64,000 bases of DNA from an uncultured Oscillospiraceae bacterium (lineage in GTDB: Bacteria; Bacillota; Clostridia; Oscillospirales; Acutalibacteraceae): assembly GCA_900554335.1 (NCBI GenBank), contig USGT01000005.1, positions 1 through 64,000 on the forward strand. Direction: 5' to 3'. Positions 7,848-16,718 of the stretch are shown in pieces. The translations under genes were made by a program, and so were the position numbers. The notes under the pieces were generated by a model, which was given only the letters and a program-made list of their open reading frames with translations, did not search any database and was not told the DNA's origin. Position 1 is the stretch's first letter; each line of letters opens with the position of its first letter.

Positions 7848-8138
7848 TTGGGAAATAATGTTATAAAATCCGTATTCATGTTATGTTTTATAGTTATTTC
7901 AAATATATTACCTAGCGTTAAAGCACTAAATTCGAATAAAAACACGTTATCAAACAGTATAGTGTTAGCCGAAAAAAAGTCATCAAAATTTTACAAAACC
8001 AAAACAGGCAAATGCTTCCACAAATTAAATTGCCAATACCTTAAACATTCAAAAATCGAAGTTAGCAAAAAAGAAATAAAAGCTTTAAAACTAAAATCTT
8101 GCTCAAAATGCCTAAAAAATTACAACCCGAAAAATTAA
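7848..8138 (+). CDS. Small secreted protein with an Ada-like Cys/His motif
   Basis: The frame is open from 7800, but transcription should start near 7802, so a downstream start is needed. TTG at 7848 lies 9 bases after AAAGGA; ATG at 7839 abuts that SD. The product (about 96 residues) has a signal peptide ending near PSVKA. The C-terminal half fits the Ada-like metal-binding pattern, TGKCFHKLNCQYLKHSK then KSCSKC, often found at the ends of secreted Clostridial proteins. Function is unknown. Regulation by the divergent RHH protein is inferred from shared operators. Confidence 0.65.
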   Translation: MGNNVIKSVFMLCFIVISNILPSVKALNSNKNTLSNSIVLAEKKSSKFYKTKTGKCFHKLNCQYLKHSKIEVSKKEIKALKLKSCSKCLKNYNPKN

Positions 8139-8171
8139 AAAAGCAAAAGCTCAAGCCAAAAAGCTTGAGCT
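8136..8171 (-). terminator. Terminator of the cvpA-pgsA-clpE-nrdR run
   Basis: A 9-bp perfect stem AGCTCAAGC (8148-8156) with GCTTGAGCT (8163-8171). Read on the minus strand it is followed by TTTGCTTTTTT. It also sits just after the convergent secreted-protein gene and may serve both. Confidence 0.8.
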
Positions 8172-8178
8172 CAAATTA

Positions 8179-8631
8179 TTAATCTCTTTCGTCTAAAAAC
8201 GTTTTCAATTCCTCCATGAATGACTCAACATCTTTAAATTCCCTGTAAACTGAGGCAAATCTTATATATGCAACTTCATCTTTTCCACGAAGTTGCTGCA
8301 TGCACAGATCTCCTATCATGGATGACGTTACCTCACGATCTAAAGATGTTTCAACAGCGGCCTCGATATTTTGAACAATTTGCTCAATTTCAGTCATAGA
8401 AACAGGCCTTTTTTCACAAGCTTTGAAAAGACCGTCAAAAATTTTCTTACGGCTAAATTGTTCCCTGGAATCATCGCGCTTCACAACCATCAAAGGCATG
8501 TGCTCAACCGCTTCATAAGTCGTAAAACGCTTCAAACAATTTTCACACTCGCGCCTGCGCCTCACTCTATGCCCCGCGCACCTTGATTCCACAACTTTTG
8601 TGTCTTCGTAATTACAAAATGGACACTTCAA
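8179..8631 (-). CDS. nrdR: Transcriptional repressor NrdR
   Basis: A 150-residue NrdR that represses ribonucleotide reductase genes in response to dATP/ATP. The N-terminal zinc ribbon has C3-C6 and C29-C32 around an Arg-rich stretch (HRVRRRRECENC). An ATP-cone follows (about 45-135; MVVKRDDSREQFSRKKI). Length is typical. GAGGTG precedes the ATG. It is the last gene of the run behind the ClpE-like gene (18-base gap). No ribonucleotide reductase gene lies nearby. Confidence 0.95.
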   Translation of the reverse strand: MKCPFCNYEDTKVVESRCAGHRVRRRRECENCLKRFTTYEAVEHMPLMVVKRDDSREQFSRKKIFDGLFKACEKRPVSMTEIEQIVQNIEAAVETSLDREVTSSMIGDLCMQQLRGKDEVAYIRFASVYREFKDVESFMEELKTFLDERD

Positions 8632-8649
8632 TCAAATTCACCTCAAACA

Positions 8650-10950
8650 TCATTTCTTAGAATTTTCAACCGCAATTTTAAGGCCATCTTCCCCAGCGGT
8701 CAGGCAAATATCGCCAATATTAAAGCTGCCTTTCTTGACTATCAAAAGCGAAATTTTATCTTCAACTTCCTTGCGAATAAGATTGCGAAGATCCCTCGCA
8801 CCGCTCTTTCCGCCAATAGATTCCTTCGCCAAAAATTCAAGCGCGTTTTCATCATAGCTAAATCCGATGTTATGCTCGCCCAAAGATTGTTTATATTCAT
8901 CAAGCATAATTGCTGCAATTTTAACAAAATCTTTTTCAGTTAATTCGTTAAACACTATGATTTCATCCAAACGACTTAAAAATTCCGGTTTCAAAAATTC
9001 TCTCAGCGCTTTCATAGTTTTTGCTTTAGAAAATGATTTCTGAGTAGTTCCAAAGCCAAGCGCGTCGCCCCTTTTGTCGCTTCCCGCGTTTGAAGTCATC
9101 ACAATAACAGTGTTTTCGAAATTAACCTGCCTTCCGTGAGAATCCGTGATTTTTCCTTCATCAAGAATCTGAAGAAGAATGTTCATAACATCAGGATGAG
9201 CTTTTTCAATTTCATCAAGAAGCACAACGGAATACGGTTTCTGACGAACTTTTTCGGTTAATTGGCCAGCTTCATCGTAGCCAACATAGCCCGGAGGAGA
9301 ACCCACAATCTTCGATGCCGAATGTTTTTCCATGTATTCCGACATATCAAGCCTTATGAGCGCATCAGGGGAATCGAAGAGCTCATTTGCAAGAACTTTA
9401 ACAAGTTCGGTTTTTCCAACACCTGTTGAACCCGCGAAAATAAAGGACGCAGGCCTTCTGCGAGGGCTGATTTGCACCCTGTTTCTTCTGATTGCTGCAG
9501 CCACTTGGTGAACCGCTTCATCTTGACCAATGACTCTCTTTTTAAGTTCATCTTCCAAAAACTCAAGTTTGCTGAATTCTTGTTCTTCAATTTTCGAAGA
9601 AGGTATTCCCGTCCAAAGCTCGATTACTTTTGCAATGTCGTCATGCGTAACAACAGCGCCCAAAGCCTCGGGTTTTAATTTTTCAATTTTTTCTTCAAAT
9701 TTTGCAATTTCGCATTTGATTTCAGCTAATTTTTCATAATCAGTTTGCTCGCCAGAAGCTAAAATTTTCTCTTTTTCAGACTGCAAATTCTTGATTTTTT
9801 CAGAAAGTTTATCATACTCAGCAAGCGATTTATTCCCAAGCGCTGCGCATGTGCAGGCTTCATCCATGAGGTCAATTGCTTTGTCAGGCAGGAATCTATC
9901 GGTTATATATCTTTCAGAAAGAACAACTAAACTTTTTATAAGCCTATCAGAAATCTTCACCTTGTGGTGAGTTTCATAATAATCTTTAACGCCGCACAAA
10001 ATTTCAACCGTTTGGTCTATTGAAGGCTCTTCAACTTTAATGGATTGAAATCTTCTTTCAAGCGCGCTGTCTTTTTCAATGTGTTTTCTATATTCATCAA
10101 AAGTAGTCGCACCAATAACTTGAATTTCGCCCCTTGAAAGCGCAGGTTTCAGAATATTCGCCGCGCTCATTGAGCCTTCGGAATCACCGGTTCCGACGAG
10201 ATTGTGAACCTCATCAATGAAAAGAATAACGTTTCCGCTTTTTTTAACCTCGTCAACAAGACCTTTAATGCGGCTTTCAAACTGGCCTCTAAACTGCGTC
10301 CCAGCAACGAGAGCAGTAAGATCTAAAAGCTGAATTTCTTTGCCTTGAAGCCTGTAAGGAACATTTTCATCGTTTATTCTAATGGCCAAACCTTCGGCAA
10401 TAGCGGTTTTTCCAACGCCAGGCTCACCAATCAAGCAAGGGTTATTTTTGCTTCTTCTGCACAAAATTTGAATCGCCCTGTTGATTTCTTTATCACGGCC
10501 GATAACTCTATCGAGCTCGCCATTTTTAGCCTTTGCAGTTAAATTCGTGCAATAAAGGTCTAAATTTTTTCTCTTAACTCTCTTTTGAGTTTTATCTGAT
10601 TTTTTATCATCTTTATAGGCATCGCCAAAAGAATCAGCGCTTCTGTCAGGGAAAAGAATGTTAGAAAATAAATCTTTAATCATCGGGCCACCGCTTGAAA
10701 AACCTTCATTTTCCATTATTTCTTCCGGCTGATTTTCAAGCTCAGGAACTTCCTTCATAGCTTCCGAGATTTTTTCTTGCATATCTTCAAATTCTTGCTC
10801 AGAAACGCCCATTTTACTAATAATATCTTTGAGAGGGCCAGCACCGACCTCTTGCGCGCAAGGCATGCAAAGCCCCTGTGCACTATTTGCGTCTCCACCA
10901 AGAGACATAAAAATCACCGCTGCCCTCTTTTTGCACCGTGAACATAGCAT
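8650..10950 (-). CDS. ClpE-like AAA+ ATPase (Clp protease regulatory subunit)
   Basis: A 766-residue two-module Clp/Hsp100 ATPase. The N-terminus is a zinc finger (C3-C6, C28-C31) instead of the double Clp-N repeat, which points to ClpE rather than ClpC. AAA-1 has Walker A GEPGVGKT and Walker B LFIDEVHN. A short coiled-coil middle region follows. AAA-2 has STGVGKTEL and VVLLDEIEKAHPDV. A ClpP-docking LGF loop (DALGFG) is present, so partnership with ClpP is expected. It sits between pgsA and nrdR. No McsA/McsB or CtsR is adjacent. Confidence 0.85.
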   Translation of the reverse strand: MLCSRCKKRAAVIFMSLGGDANSAQGLCMPCAQEVGAGPLKDIISKMGVSEQEFEDMQEKISEAMKEVPELENQPEEIMENEGFSSGGPMIKDLFSNILFPDRSADSFGDAYKDDKKSDKTQKRVKRKNLDLYCTNLTAKAKNGELDRVIGRDKEINRAIQILCRRSKNNPCLIGEPGVGKTAIAEGLAIRINDENVPYRLQGKEIQLLDLTALVAGTQFRGQFESRIKGLVDEVKKSGNVILFIDEVHNLVGTGDSEGSMSAANILKPALSRGEIQVIGATTFDEYRKHIEKDSALERRFQSIKVEEPSIDQTVEILCGVKDYYETHHKVKISDRLIKSLVVLSERYITDRFLPDKAIDLMDEACTCAALGNKSLAEYDKLSEKIKNLQSEKEKILASGEQTDYEKLAEIKCEIAKFEEKIEKLKPEALGAVVTHDDIAKVIELWTGIPSSKIEEQEFSKLEFLEDELKKRVIGQDEAVHQVAAAIRRNRVQISPRRRPASFIFAGSTGVGKTELVKVLANELFDSPDALIRLDMSEYMEKHSASKIVGSPPGYVGYDEAGQLTEKVRQKPYSVVLLDEIEKAHPDVMNILLQILDEGKITDSHGRQVNFENTVIVMTSNAGSDKRGDALGFGTTQKSFSKAKTMKALREFLKPEFLSRLDEIIVFNELTEKDFVKIAAIMLDEYKQSLGEHNIGFSYDENALEFLAKESIGGKSGARDLRNLIRKEVEDKISLLIVKKGSFNIGDICLTAGEDGLKIAVENSKK

Positions 10951-10972
10951 AATAATGTTACTCCTTAAATAT

Positions 10973-11536
10973 CTAATTTTCTCTACAATTTATAAGCGAA
11001 AGAAAAATCTTAAAATATCTTCCAAGTGAATAAAACATGCAAATTGAAGTAAGCGACATAAGGAAAATATCCAGCGCCTGAATATCAACATTCCAAATCG
11101 CTTTTACCCCAATAATTATTATTATCGAAAAATAAAATACTACCGTAGAAACTTTTCCATACCATTTTGATGGAGGAGGATTTTTTTTGCATTTTAACAA
11201 AATTGCGCCTGCAATGAGCATTGAAATTTCTTTAAGAATCAAAAGTAGCATAAACGGGAAAATCTTCGGGAATTTCATGCTTGCGCATATCATCACAGTC
11301 ATCAAAGTGAGCTTATCAGCCGTAGGATCTAACATTTCGCCCAAACGAGTCACTTGCCCAAGGCTTCTGGCTAAAAAGCCGTCAAAAAGATCCGTTAGCC
11401 CAGAAATCACTAAAACTATCCCTGCTGCCACATAATTTTCATTATTAACATAAAAAACAAAAGGCACTAAAATTAATATTCTGAAAACTGACAAAATATT
11501 TGGAATGGTTAAATTTTTAGAAATTTCTTTATTCAT
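10973..11536 (-). CDS. pgsA: CDP-diacylglycerol-glycerol-3-phosphate 3-phosphatidyltransferase
   Basis: A 187-residue polytopic membrane enzyme that makes phosphatidylglycerophosphate. The CDP-alcohol phosphotransferase signature is complete: DGFLARSLGQVTRLGEMLDP then TADK (about residues 49-72), with D-G-x2-A-R-x8-G-x3-D-x3-D spacing. Five or six hydrophobic segments are visible. GGGAGGTG precedes the ATG. It is preceded closely by the CvpA-family gene and followed by the ClpE-like gene. Confidence 0.93.
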   Translation of the reverse strand: MNKEISKNLTIPNILSVFRILILVPFVFYVNNENYVAAGIVLVISGLTDLFDGFLARSLGQVTRLGEMLDPTADKLTLMTVMICASMKFPKIFPFMLLLILKEISMLIAGAILLKCKKNPPPSKWYGKVSTVVFYFSIIIIIGVKAIWNVDIQALDIFLMSLTSICMFYSLGRYFKIFLSLINCREN

Positions 11537-11569
11537 CTTTGACTTTGCACCTCCCGTTTAATTTGGCAT

Positions 11570-12253
11570 TTAAACCTTTTTTAGGACTGTATAAAAAGGG
11601 TTATTATTGTAAATTTTGCTAAAAATCACACTGCCTGGCAAAGCTTTATCAACATAACTTTGCAAACCGTTTACTACTCCAAAAGGAATCAATATTTTAA
11701 CCATACATAAAATTGCTAAAACCGCTGCATACCCTTTGAGCAGCCCAAAGATTCCTCCCATTATTTTATCGCTGTAATTAAGCACTTTTAACTTAAACAT
11801 TTTCAAGATTAATTTTATCAAAATCCGGCCCACTAAAAGCACTAGAACAAAGATTATTCCTAAAAACGTTGATTTTAAAATTTCAGTTATAACGGGCATC
11901 AGCACGCGAGATATTTCGCCCGGCAAAGCTTCTTTACTTACACTATTTATAATATGAGTGATTTTGCCGAGTGTTATTCCGAAACCGGGCAAAGCTTTAA
12001 CTAAAAATTCCGGGATTTTATCCAGAATTATTTTTGCATTAACAGCCTTTCCGCTTGAAAATGCTTCCGTGATTGATGGCTCAACGAATTTTGCATAAAC
12101 AAATTGCGACAAAATTTTCGATAAATAAGCCGAAAAAAACCACGAAACAACAGAGTTAAGCAAAAAAAGCAATGATTTTATCATTCCGTGTTTGAACCCG
12201 AAAAATGCAAAAACAGCAAAAATAGACAATATAATAATATCAATAGTAGCCAC
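11570..12253 (-). CDS. CvpA family membrane protein
   Basis: About 227 residues with four to five hydrophobic segments. The N-terminus fits the CvpA/YshB family (IDIIILSIFAVFAFFGFKHG), and a second block of helices lies at about 135-190. E. coli CvpA is linked to colicin V export and wall stress; the role in Firmicutes is unclear. The in-frame opening extends to 12307. I place the start at GTG 12251-12253 because the only good SD (GGAGG, 12266-12270) lies 12 bases upstream and would be inside a longer product. It is the first gene of the cvpA-pgsA-clpE-nrdR run. Confidence 0.75.
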   Translation of the reverse strand: MATIDIIILSIFAVFAFFGFKHGMIKSLLFLLNSVVSWFFSAYLSKILSQFVYAKFVEPSITEAFSSGKAVNAKIILDKIPEFLVKALPGFGITLGKITHIINSVSKEALPGEISRVLMPVITEILKSTFLGIIFVLVLLVGRILIKLILKMFKLKVLNYSDKIMGGIFGLLKGYAAVLAILCMVKILIPFGVVNGLQSYVDKALPGSVIFSKIYNNNPFYTVLKKV

Positions 12254-12297
12254 TACTAAAAACTTCCTCCAAAAACTTAAGCTTCTAACTAATTGTA

Positions 12298-12326
12298 AGT
12301 GTATCACAAATATATATATTAAGCAA
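12298..12326 (-). promoter_or_regulatory. Probable promoter of the cvpA run
   Basis: On the minus strand, TTGCTT (12321-12326), a 17-base spacer and TACACT (12298-12303). It lies between the CvpA-family start and the 6S-like RNA terminator. Confidence 0.5.
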
Positions 12327-12403
12327 GTATTTTAATGTATAATTTTCATTCTTAAAATCAGCATTTTAAATATTTTTTAATTCTTTTATAATAAAATTTT
12401 TCT

Positions 12404-12586
12404 ATAAAAAATCCGCTTAACCGTATCGTACCCTTAATAACCTGCCACATTTAGCAGGTGGGTGCTATCACCGTATGCTCACGCTTCCTTCCTTTGGCAA
12501 ATCCAAGAGGCATGCAATCCTATACAATATCAAGCTCCCTATTAAATCTTGTAGGGTTATTTGGGTACAGTCCGCGAATTAAGCAG
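12404..12586 (-). ncRNA. ssrS: Structured RNA, probable 6S RNA
   Basis: About 180 nt with a long closing structure: 5' CTGCTTAA (12579-12586) pairs with 3' TTAAGCGG (12413-12420), and GTACCC (12563-12568) pairs with GGGTAC (12428-12433). An internal hairpin ACCTGC...GCAGGT follows GCACCC near the 3' side. The 3' end runs into a T-rich tract (ATTTTTT), giving a terminator. It has its own promoter. Size, rod-like pairing with open central sequence, promoter and terminator fit Firmicutes 6S RNA, the RNA polymerase decoy. Identification is by architecture only, not by a covariance model. Confidence 0.6.
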
Positions 12587-12590
12587 AAAA

Positions 12591-12620
12591 ATCATAGTTT
12601 ATAAAGTTAAATGCTGCCAA
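12591..12620 (-). promoter_or_regulatory. Promoter of the 6S-like RNA
   Basis: On the minus strand, TTGGCA (12615-12620), an 18-base spacer and TATGAT (12591-12596). The -35 lies within the last codons of the DUF1292 gene. The predicted start is at about 12584-12586, exactly at the 5' arm of the closing stem. Confidence 0.65.
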
Positions 12621-12885
12621 GTCTTCTTTCGAATTCTTCCGAAAGTTCATCAAGGAGTAAATCGTCGTCAACTTCAACGAGTTGTTCTTCGCCTTTTTCC
12701 TCGATTATTTCAAAAATGAAGTAAGTTCCTCCATCGTTGAGTTCTTCGTCAGGAAGTTCAAAATTAGGCATTAAAGCATAAAACCTTCCACGAGAATTTT
12801 CAATATAATCTAAAACTTCAAATTCTCTTTCAATTCCCTCATCATCAACTAATGTTACAATATCAGATGAAAAACTATCGTCCAT
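12607..12885 (-). CDS. DUF1292 family protein (YrzB-like)
   Basis: A 92-residue acidic protein matching DUF1292 (IVTLVDDEGIEREFEVLDYI, then a GTYFIFEI strand and an acidic C-terminal helix). Its function is unknown; in many Firmicutes it lies with ruvX/yrzL, which here is about 5 kb away. GGAGGA (12891-12896) fits the ATG at 12883-12885; the TTG one codon upstream is too close to it. The end of the gene carries the -35 box of the 6S-like RNA. Confidence 0.85.
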   Translation of the reverse strand: MDDSFSSDIVTLVDDEGIEREFEVLDYIENSRGRFYALMPNFELPDEELNDGGTYFIFEIIEEKGEEQLVEVDDDLLLDELSEEFERRLGSI

Positions 12886-13082
12886 CAAAATCCTCCCAAA
12901 AAAATGTTTATAGATATTATTCTAATTAATTTATACTGCATAGTCAATTATAATATTTATATTTTTTAATTTAATATATAAAAACAGATTTTTTAATTAT
13001 TTTTTAGTTTTCTTTATTAAAAATAATTACTAGTAATCGCCCGTGCAAGCCGCAAAAACCTGGGTTTGAGAAGAAATTGCGT

Positions 13083-14249
13083 TTAAAATAAATTTTTTAT
13101 TCTGTCAAAAAAACTTTTTCTTTTTTGATAATTCTTTTCAGTTAAAGTGTTTTCGAAATCGCTAAGCGCCTTTTTTTGATATGAAGTCATGTTTCTCGGC
13201 ACTTCAATATGCACTTTAACATATTGATCACCATTTCCACGGCCGTGAAGCTTCGGTATACCTTTGCCTTTAAGCTTGAAAACGTCACCATTTTGAGTTC
13301 CTTCGTGAATATGGCACTCGACTTTTCCATCAATCGTTGGAACCAAAACATCAGCGCCAAGAGCCGCCTGAGAAAAAGTGATAGGAATTTCACACCAAAC
13401 ATCATAGTCTCTGCGCTCGAAAAACGGATGTGCAGCAACGTTTATGTAAAGGTGCAAATCACCCGGCTCACCGCCGTTTTTGCCGGCATCCCCTCTACCG
13501 CTAACGTTAAGAATTTGCCTGCTGCTGATTCCCGCAGGGATGTTAACTTCGATTTCTTTTTTGGAGCGAACTTTTCCTCTGCCGCCGCAAAATTCGCACG
13601 GAGATTCAATAACAGTTCCAGAGCCGCCGCATTTTTCGCAGGTTCTCGAAGTCTGCATGATTCCAAAAGGCGTCTTTTGATTCATGGTTATCTGGCCTTT
13701 TCCGCCACAAGCCGCGCAAGTTTTCGAAGAAGTGCCAGGTTTTGCGCCTGTTCCCGAGCATTTCGAGCAAGAATCAACATGCTCATAAAAAACTTTTTTC
13801 GTGCAGCCTTTAGCCGCTTCCAAGAAAGAAATGTTAACCGTCACTTCAACGTCCGAACCTCTTCTCGGAGCATTGCTATCACGGCGAGATCTTCCGCCGC
13901 CAAACCCACCGAAAAAGCTTCCGAAAATATCTCCGAGGTCAATGTCATCTCCAAAAGGGCTGCCCGAATAATATCCGCCGAATCCTCCGGCGCCACCTCC
14001 GCCAAAGTTAGGGTCGGTTCCAGCATGGCCAAATTGGTCGTATCTGCCACGTTTTGTTTTATCTGAAAGAACATCGTAAGCTTCGTTAACTTCTTTAAAT
14101 TTTTGTTCTGCAGTTTTATCGCCTTGGTTTAAATCAGGATGATATTTCTTTGCAAGCTTCCTGTATGCCTTTTTTATTTCATCATCCGAGGCACCCTTTG
14201 AAACCCCCAAAACATCATAATAATCTCTTTTATTGTCTGACAAACTCAT
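13083..14249 (-). CDS. dnaJ: Chaperone protein DnaJ
   Basis: A 388-residue class A J-protein and co-chaperone of DnaK. It has a J domain with HPD at 37-39, a Gly/Phe-rich linker (about 75-125), four CxxCxGxG zinc repeats (CSKCSGTG, CAACGGKG, CEKCGGSG, CEFCGGRG) and C-terminal substrate-binding domains. Length and order are standard. It is last in the hrcA-grpE-dnaK-dnaJ operon and separated from dnaK by a hairpin-bearing 68-base spacer. No clear terminator follows. Confidence 0.97.
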   Translation of the reverse strand: MSLSDNKRDYYDVLGVSKGASDDEIKKAYRKLAKKYHPDLNQGDKTAEQKFKEVNEAYDVLSDKTKRGRYDQFGHAGTDPNFGGGGAGGFGGYYSGSPFGDDIDLGDIFGSFFGGFGGGRSRRDSNAPRRGSDVEVTVNISFLEAAKGCTKKVFYEHVDSCSKCSGTGAKPGTSSKTCAACGGKGQITMNQKTPFGIMQTSRTCEKCGGSGTVIESPCEFCGGRGKVRSKKEIEVNIPAGISSRQILNVSGRGDAGKNGGEPGDLHLYINVAAHPFFERRDYDVWCEIPITFSQAALGADVLVPTIDGKVECHIHEGTQNGDVFKLKGKGIPKLHGRGNGDQYVKVHIEVPRNMTSYQKKALSDFENTLTEKNYQKRKSFFDRIKNLF

Positions 14250-14274
14250 TTCACCCTCTTAATTTAATTCTTCG

Positions 14275-14306
14275 GCCCCTCTATCACACCAGGGCAATAA
14301 AGGGGC
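14275..14306 (-). other. Hairpin between dnaK and dnaJ
   Basis: GCCCCT (14275-14280) pairs with AGGGGC (14301-14306), extended by TAT/ATA pairs. No T-tract follows in either direction, so an mRNA processing or stability element is more likely than a terminator (inference). Confidence 0.5.
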
Positions 14307-14317
14307 TTAAACCTTAA

Positions 14318-16153
14318 TTATTTTTTCTCCGGGTCAACGTCTTTATAATCTGCATTATAAACATTTTCTTGGTTTGCCTGGCCTTGAGCGTTTGCTCCCT
14401 CAGCTGGGTTTCCTTGAGGTGCAGCTTGCTGATAAAGCTTCGTGGAAACTTCATACATATTCTTTTGAAGTTCTTCCATTTCTTTTTTGATTTCTTCGAT
14501 GCTTCCTGATTTAATTTTTTCTCTAACAGAAGCAACTTTTGCAGTCAAGGAATCTTTATCTGCTTGGTCAACTTTGCCTTCGCTGTCTTTGAGGAGCTTT
14601 TCAGTAGCATAGCACATATTTTCAGCTTCGTTGCGAGTGTCAACTTCTTCACGGCGTTTTTTGTCTTCTTCGGCATATCTTTCAGCGTCTTTAACTGCGT
14701 TTTCAATGTCTTCTTTAGACATATTTCCGCCTGAAGTGATTGTGATGTGTTGTTCTTTGCCTGTTCCTCTGTCTTTTGCAGAAACATTAACGATTCCGTT
14801 TGCGTCGATATCGAATGTAACTTCGATCTGAGGCACTCCTCTTGGAGCAGGAGCAATTCCGTCGAGCCTGAAGATTCCGAGTTGTTTATTGTCTCTTGCG
14901 AATTCACGTTCACCTTGCAAAACGTTGATTTCTACTTGAGTTTGGCCGTCTGCAGCAGTTGAGAAAACTTGGCTCTTCTTTGTTGGAATTGTTGTGTTTC
15001 TTTCGATGATTTTGGTCATTACGCCGCCCATTGTTTCAATTCCGAGTGAAAGCGGGGTAACATCGAGGAGCAATAAACCTTTAACGTCTCCGCCTAAAAC
15101 GCCGCCTTGAAGTGCAGCACCGATGGCAACGCATTCATCAGGGTTAATTCCTTTGAAAGGTTCTTTGCCGATTAATTTCTTAACAGCTTCTTGAACAGCT
15201 GGAATTCTTGAAGAACCGCCAACCATCAAAACTTTGTCGATTTGAGAAATTTCAAGGCCTGAATCTTTAAGAGCTTGGCGAACAGGAACCATAGTGTTTT
15301 CAACAAGGTCAGAAGTGAGTTCGTTGAATTTAGCTCTTGTTAAAGTAATATCGAGGTGTTTCGGGCCTGTTGCATCAGCTGTGATGAAAGGTAAGTTAAT
15401 GTTAGCAGAAGTCATGCCTGAAAGTTCGATTTTTGCTTTTTCTGCAGCTTCTTTAAGCCTTTGCATAGCCATTTTGTCAGATTTAAGATCAACGCCTGTT
15501 TCAGCTTTGAAAGAAGAAACTAAGAAATCTACGATTCTTTGGTCGAAGTCGTCTCCGCCTAAGTGGTTGTTTCCTGCAGTTGCCAAAACTTCTTGAACAC
15601 CTTCGCCCATTTCGATTATAGAAACGTCGAACGTACCGCCACCAAGGTCATAAACGAGAACTTTTTGGTCGTTTTCTTTGTCAATGCCATAAGAAAGCGC
15701 AGCGGCTGTTGGCTCGTTGATTATACGTTTAACATCAAGGCCTGCGATTTTACCTGCATCTTTTGTTGCTTGACGCTGAGCGTCTGTGAAGTATGCTGGA
15801 ACTGTAATAACAGCTTCTGTTACAGGGCTTCCGAGGTAGCTTTCTGCATCTGTTTTGAGTTTTTGAAGAATCATTGCAGAAATTTCTTGAGGAGTGTAAG
15901 ATTTGCCGTCAATGGTTACTTTGTAGTCAGTTCCCATTTTTCTTTTGATAGAGCTGATTGTTCTATCAGGGTTTGTTATTGCCTGGCGTTTCGCAACCTG
16001 GCCAACCATTCTTTCGCCTGTTTTTGAAAAAGCCACAACTGAAGGAGTTGTTCTTGCGCCTTCAGCATTCGGGATTACTACAGGTTCGCCACCTTCAATA
16101 ACTGATACGCATGAGTTTGTTGTTCCTAAGTCAATACCTATTATTTTTGCCAT
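14318..16153 (-). CDS. dnaK: Chaperone protein DnaK (Hsp70)
   Basis: A 611-residue Hsp70. The N-terminal nucleotide-binding domain has IGIDLGTTNSCV, VYDLGGGTFDVSI and the adenosine-motif GGSSRIPAVQ. The substrate-binding domain starts after DVTPLSLGIE, and the C-terminal lid ends in a Gln/Ala/Asn-rich tail and DVDPEKK. It is typical of Firmicutes, lacking the subdomain insert found in proteobacterial DnaK. AGGAGG lies 8 bases before the ATG. Third gene of the CIRCE-controlled operon. Confidence 0.98.
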   Translation of the reverse strand: MAKIIGIDLGTTNSCVSVIEGGEPVVIPNAEGARTTPSVVAFSKTGERMVGQVAKRQAITNPDRTISSIKRKMGTDYKVTIDGKSYTPQEISAMILQKLKTDAESYLGSPVTEAVITVPAYFTDAQRQATKDAGKIAGLDVKRIINEPTAAALSYGIDKENDQKVLVYDLGGGTFDVSIIEMGEGVQEVLATAGNNHLGGDDFDQRIVDFLVSSFKAETGVDLKSDKMAMQRLKEAAEKAKIELSGMTSANINLPFITADATGPKHLDITLTRAKFNELTSDLVENTMVPVRQALKDSGLEISQIDKVLMVGGSSRIPAVQEAVKKLIGKEPFKGINPDECVAIGAALQGGVLGGDVKGLLLLDVTPLSLGIETMGGVMTKIIERNTTIPTKKSQVFSTAADGQTQVEINVLQGEREFARDNKQLGIFRLDGIAPAPRGVPQIEVTFDIDANGIVNVSAKDRGTGKEQHITITSGGNMSKEDIENAVKDAERYAEEDKKRREEVDTRNEAENMCYATEKLLKDSEGKVDQADKDSLTAKVASVREKIKSGSIEEIKKEMEELQKNMYEVSTKLYQQAAPQGNPAEGANAQGQANQENVYNADYKDVDPEKK

Positions 16154-16180
16154 AATATATTCCTCCTAAAATTTACTTTC

Positions 16181-16690
16181 TTAATTTATAACCTGCACCA
16201 TTGCATGGCGTATTATTCTATTTTTGGATTTATAACCTTTTTGAAAAACTTTCGCTATTTCATTTTCTTTTTCAGAGTCATCTTCAATGTGCGAAACTGC
16301 ACTGTGAATGCTTGGGTCGAATTTGTCTCCCACTTCTCCAAAAGCTTTAACATCCAAAACCTCGAGTGCTTTCGTAAACTGAGATTTAATAAGCTCTATG
16401 CCCTTTCTGCTCTCTTCAGGCTGACCCTGCAAAGAATTAAGAGCAGCTTCCAAACTATCAGCCACAGGAAGTATCCCAAGCACGGCAAACGAAATTGCGT
16501 CGGAATAAATTGCTTCTTTTTCTTTCTCGCTTCGCTTGCGGTAATTTTCATATTCCGCTGCGATTCTAAGCATTTTATCTTTGCAATCCTTAAGCTCGGC
16601 TTTCAACTTTTCTTCAGAAGAAACCACTTCCTCTTTCTCGCTTTTTTCAAGCTCCTCGGATGCTTTTTCTTTTTTCTCTTTTTCTGACAC
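16181..16690 (-). CDS. grpE: Nucleotide exchange factor GrpE
   Basis: 169 residues. A Lys/Glu-rich N-terminal tail and long coiled-coil helix (about 1-75; AAEYENYRKRSEKEKE) lead into the beta-wing domain (LPVADSLEAAL, FDPSIHSAV, NRIIRHAMVQV). It exchanges ADP on DnaK. The start is GTG (16688-16690), 10 bases after AAGGAG. It lies between hrcA and dnaK. Confidence 0.95.
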   Translation of the reverse strand: MSEKEKKEKASEELEKSEKEEVVSSEEKLKAELKDCKDKMLRIAAEYENYRKRSEKEKEAIYSDAISFAVLGILPVADSLEAALNSLQGQPEESRKGIELIKSQFTKALEVLDVKAFGEVGDKFDPSIHSAVSHIEDDSEKENEIAKVFQKGYKSKNRIIRHAMVQVIN

Positions 16691-16718
16691 TCACTCGCAT
16701 CTCCTTTCTTAAAATAAG

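Noticed and set aside
13209..14066. Long open frame (285 codons) on the plus strand opposite dnaJ
   Set aside because: It is antisense to a certain gene, Arg/Ser/Phe-rich, with no SD or domain; it results from the codon bias of dnaJ.
15563..16027. Open frame of 154 codons opposite dnaK
   Set aside because: Antisense to a clear Hsp70 gene, no SD, low-complexity Cys/Phe composition.
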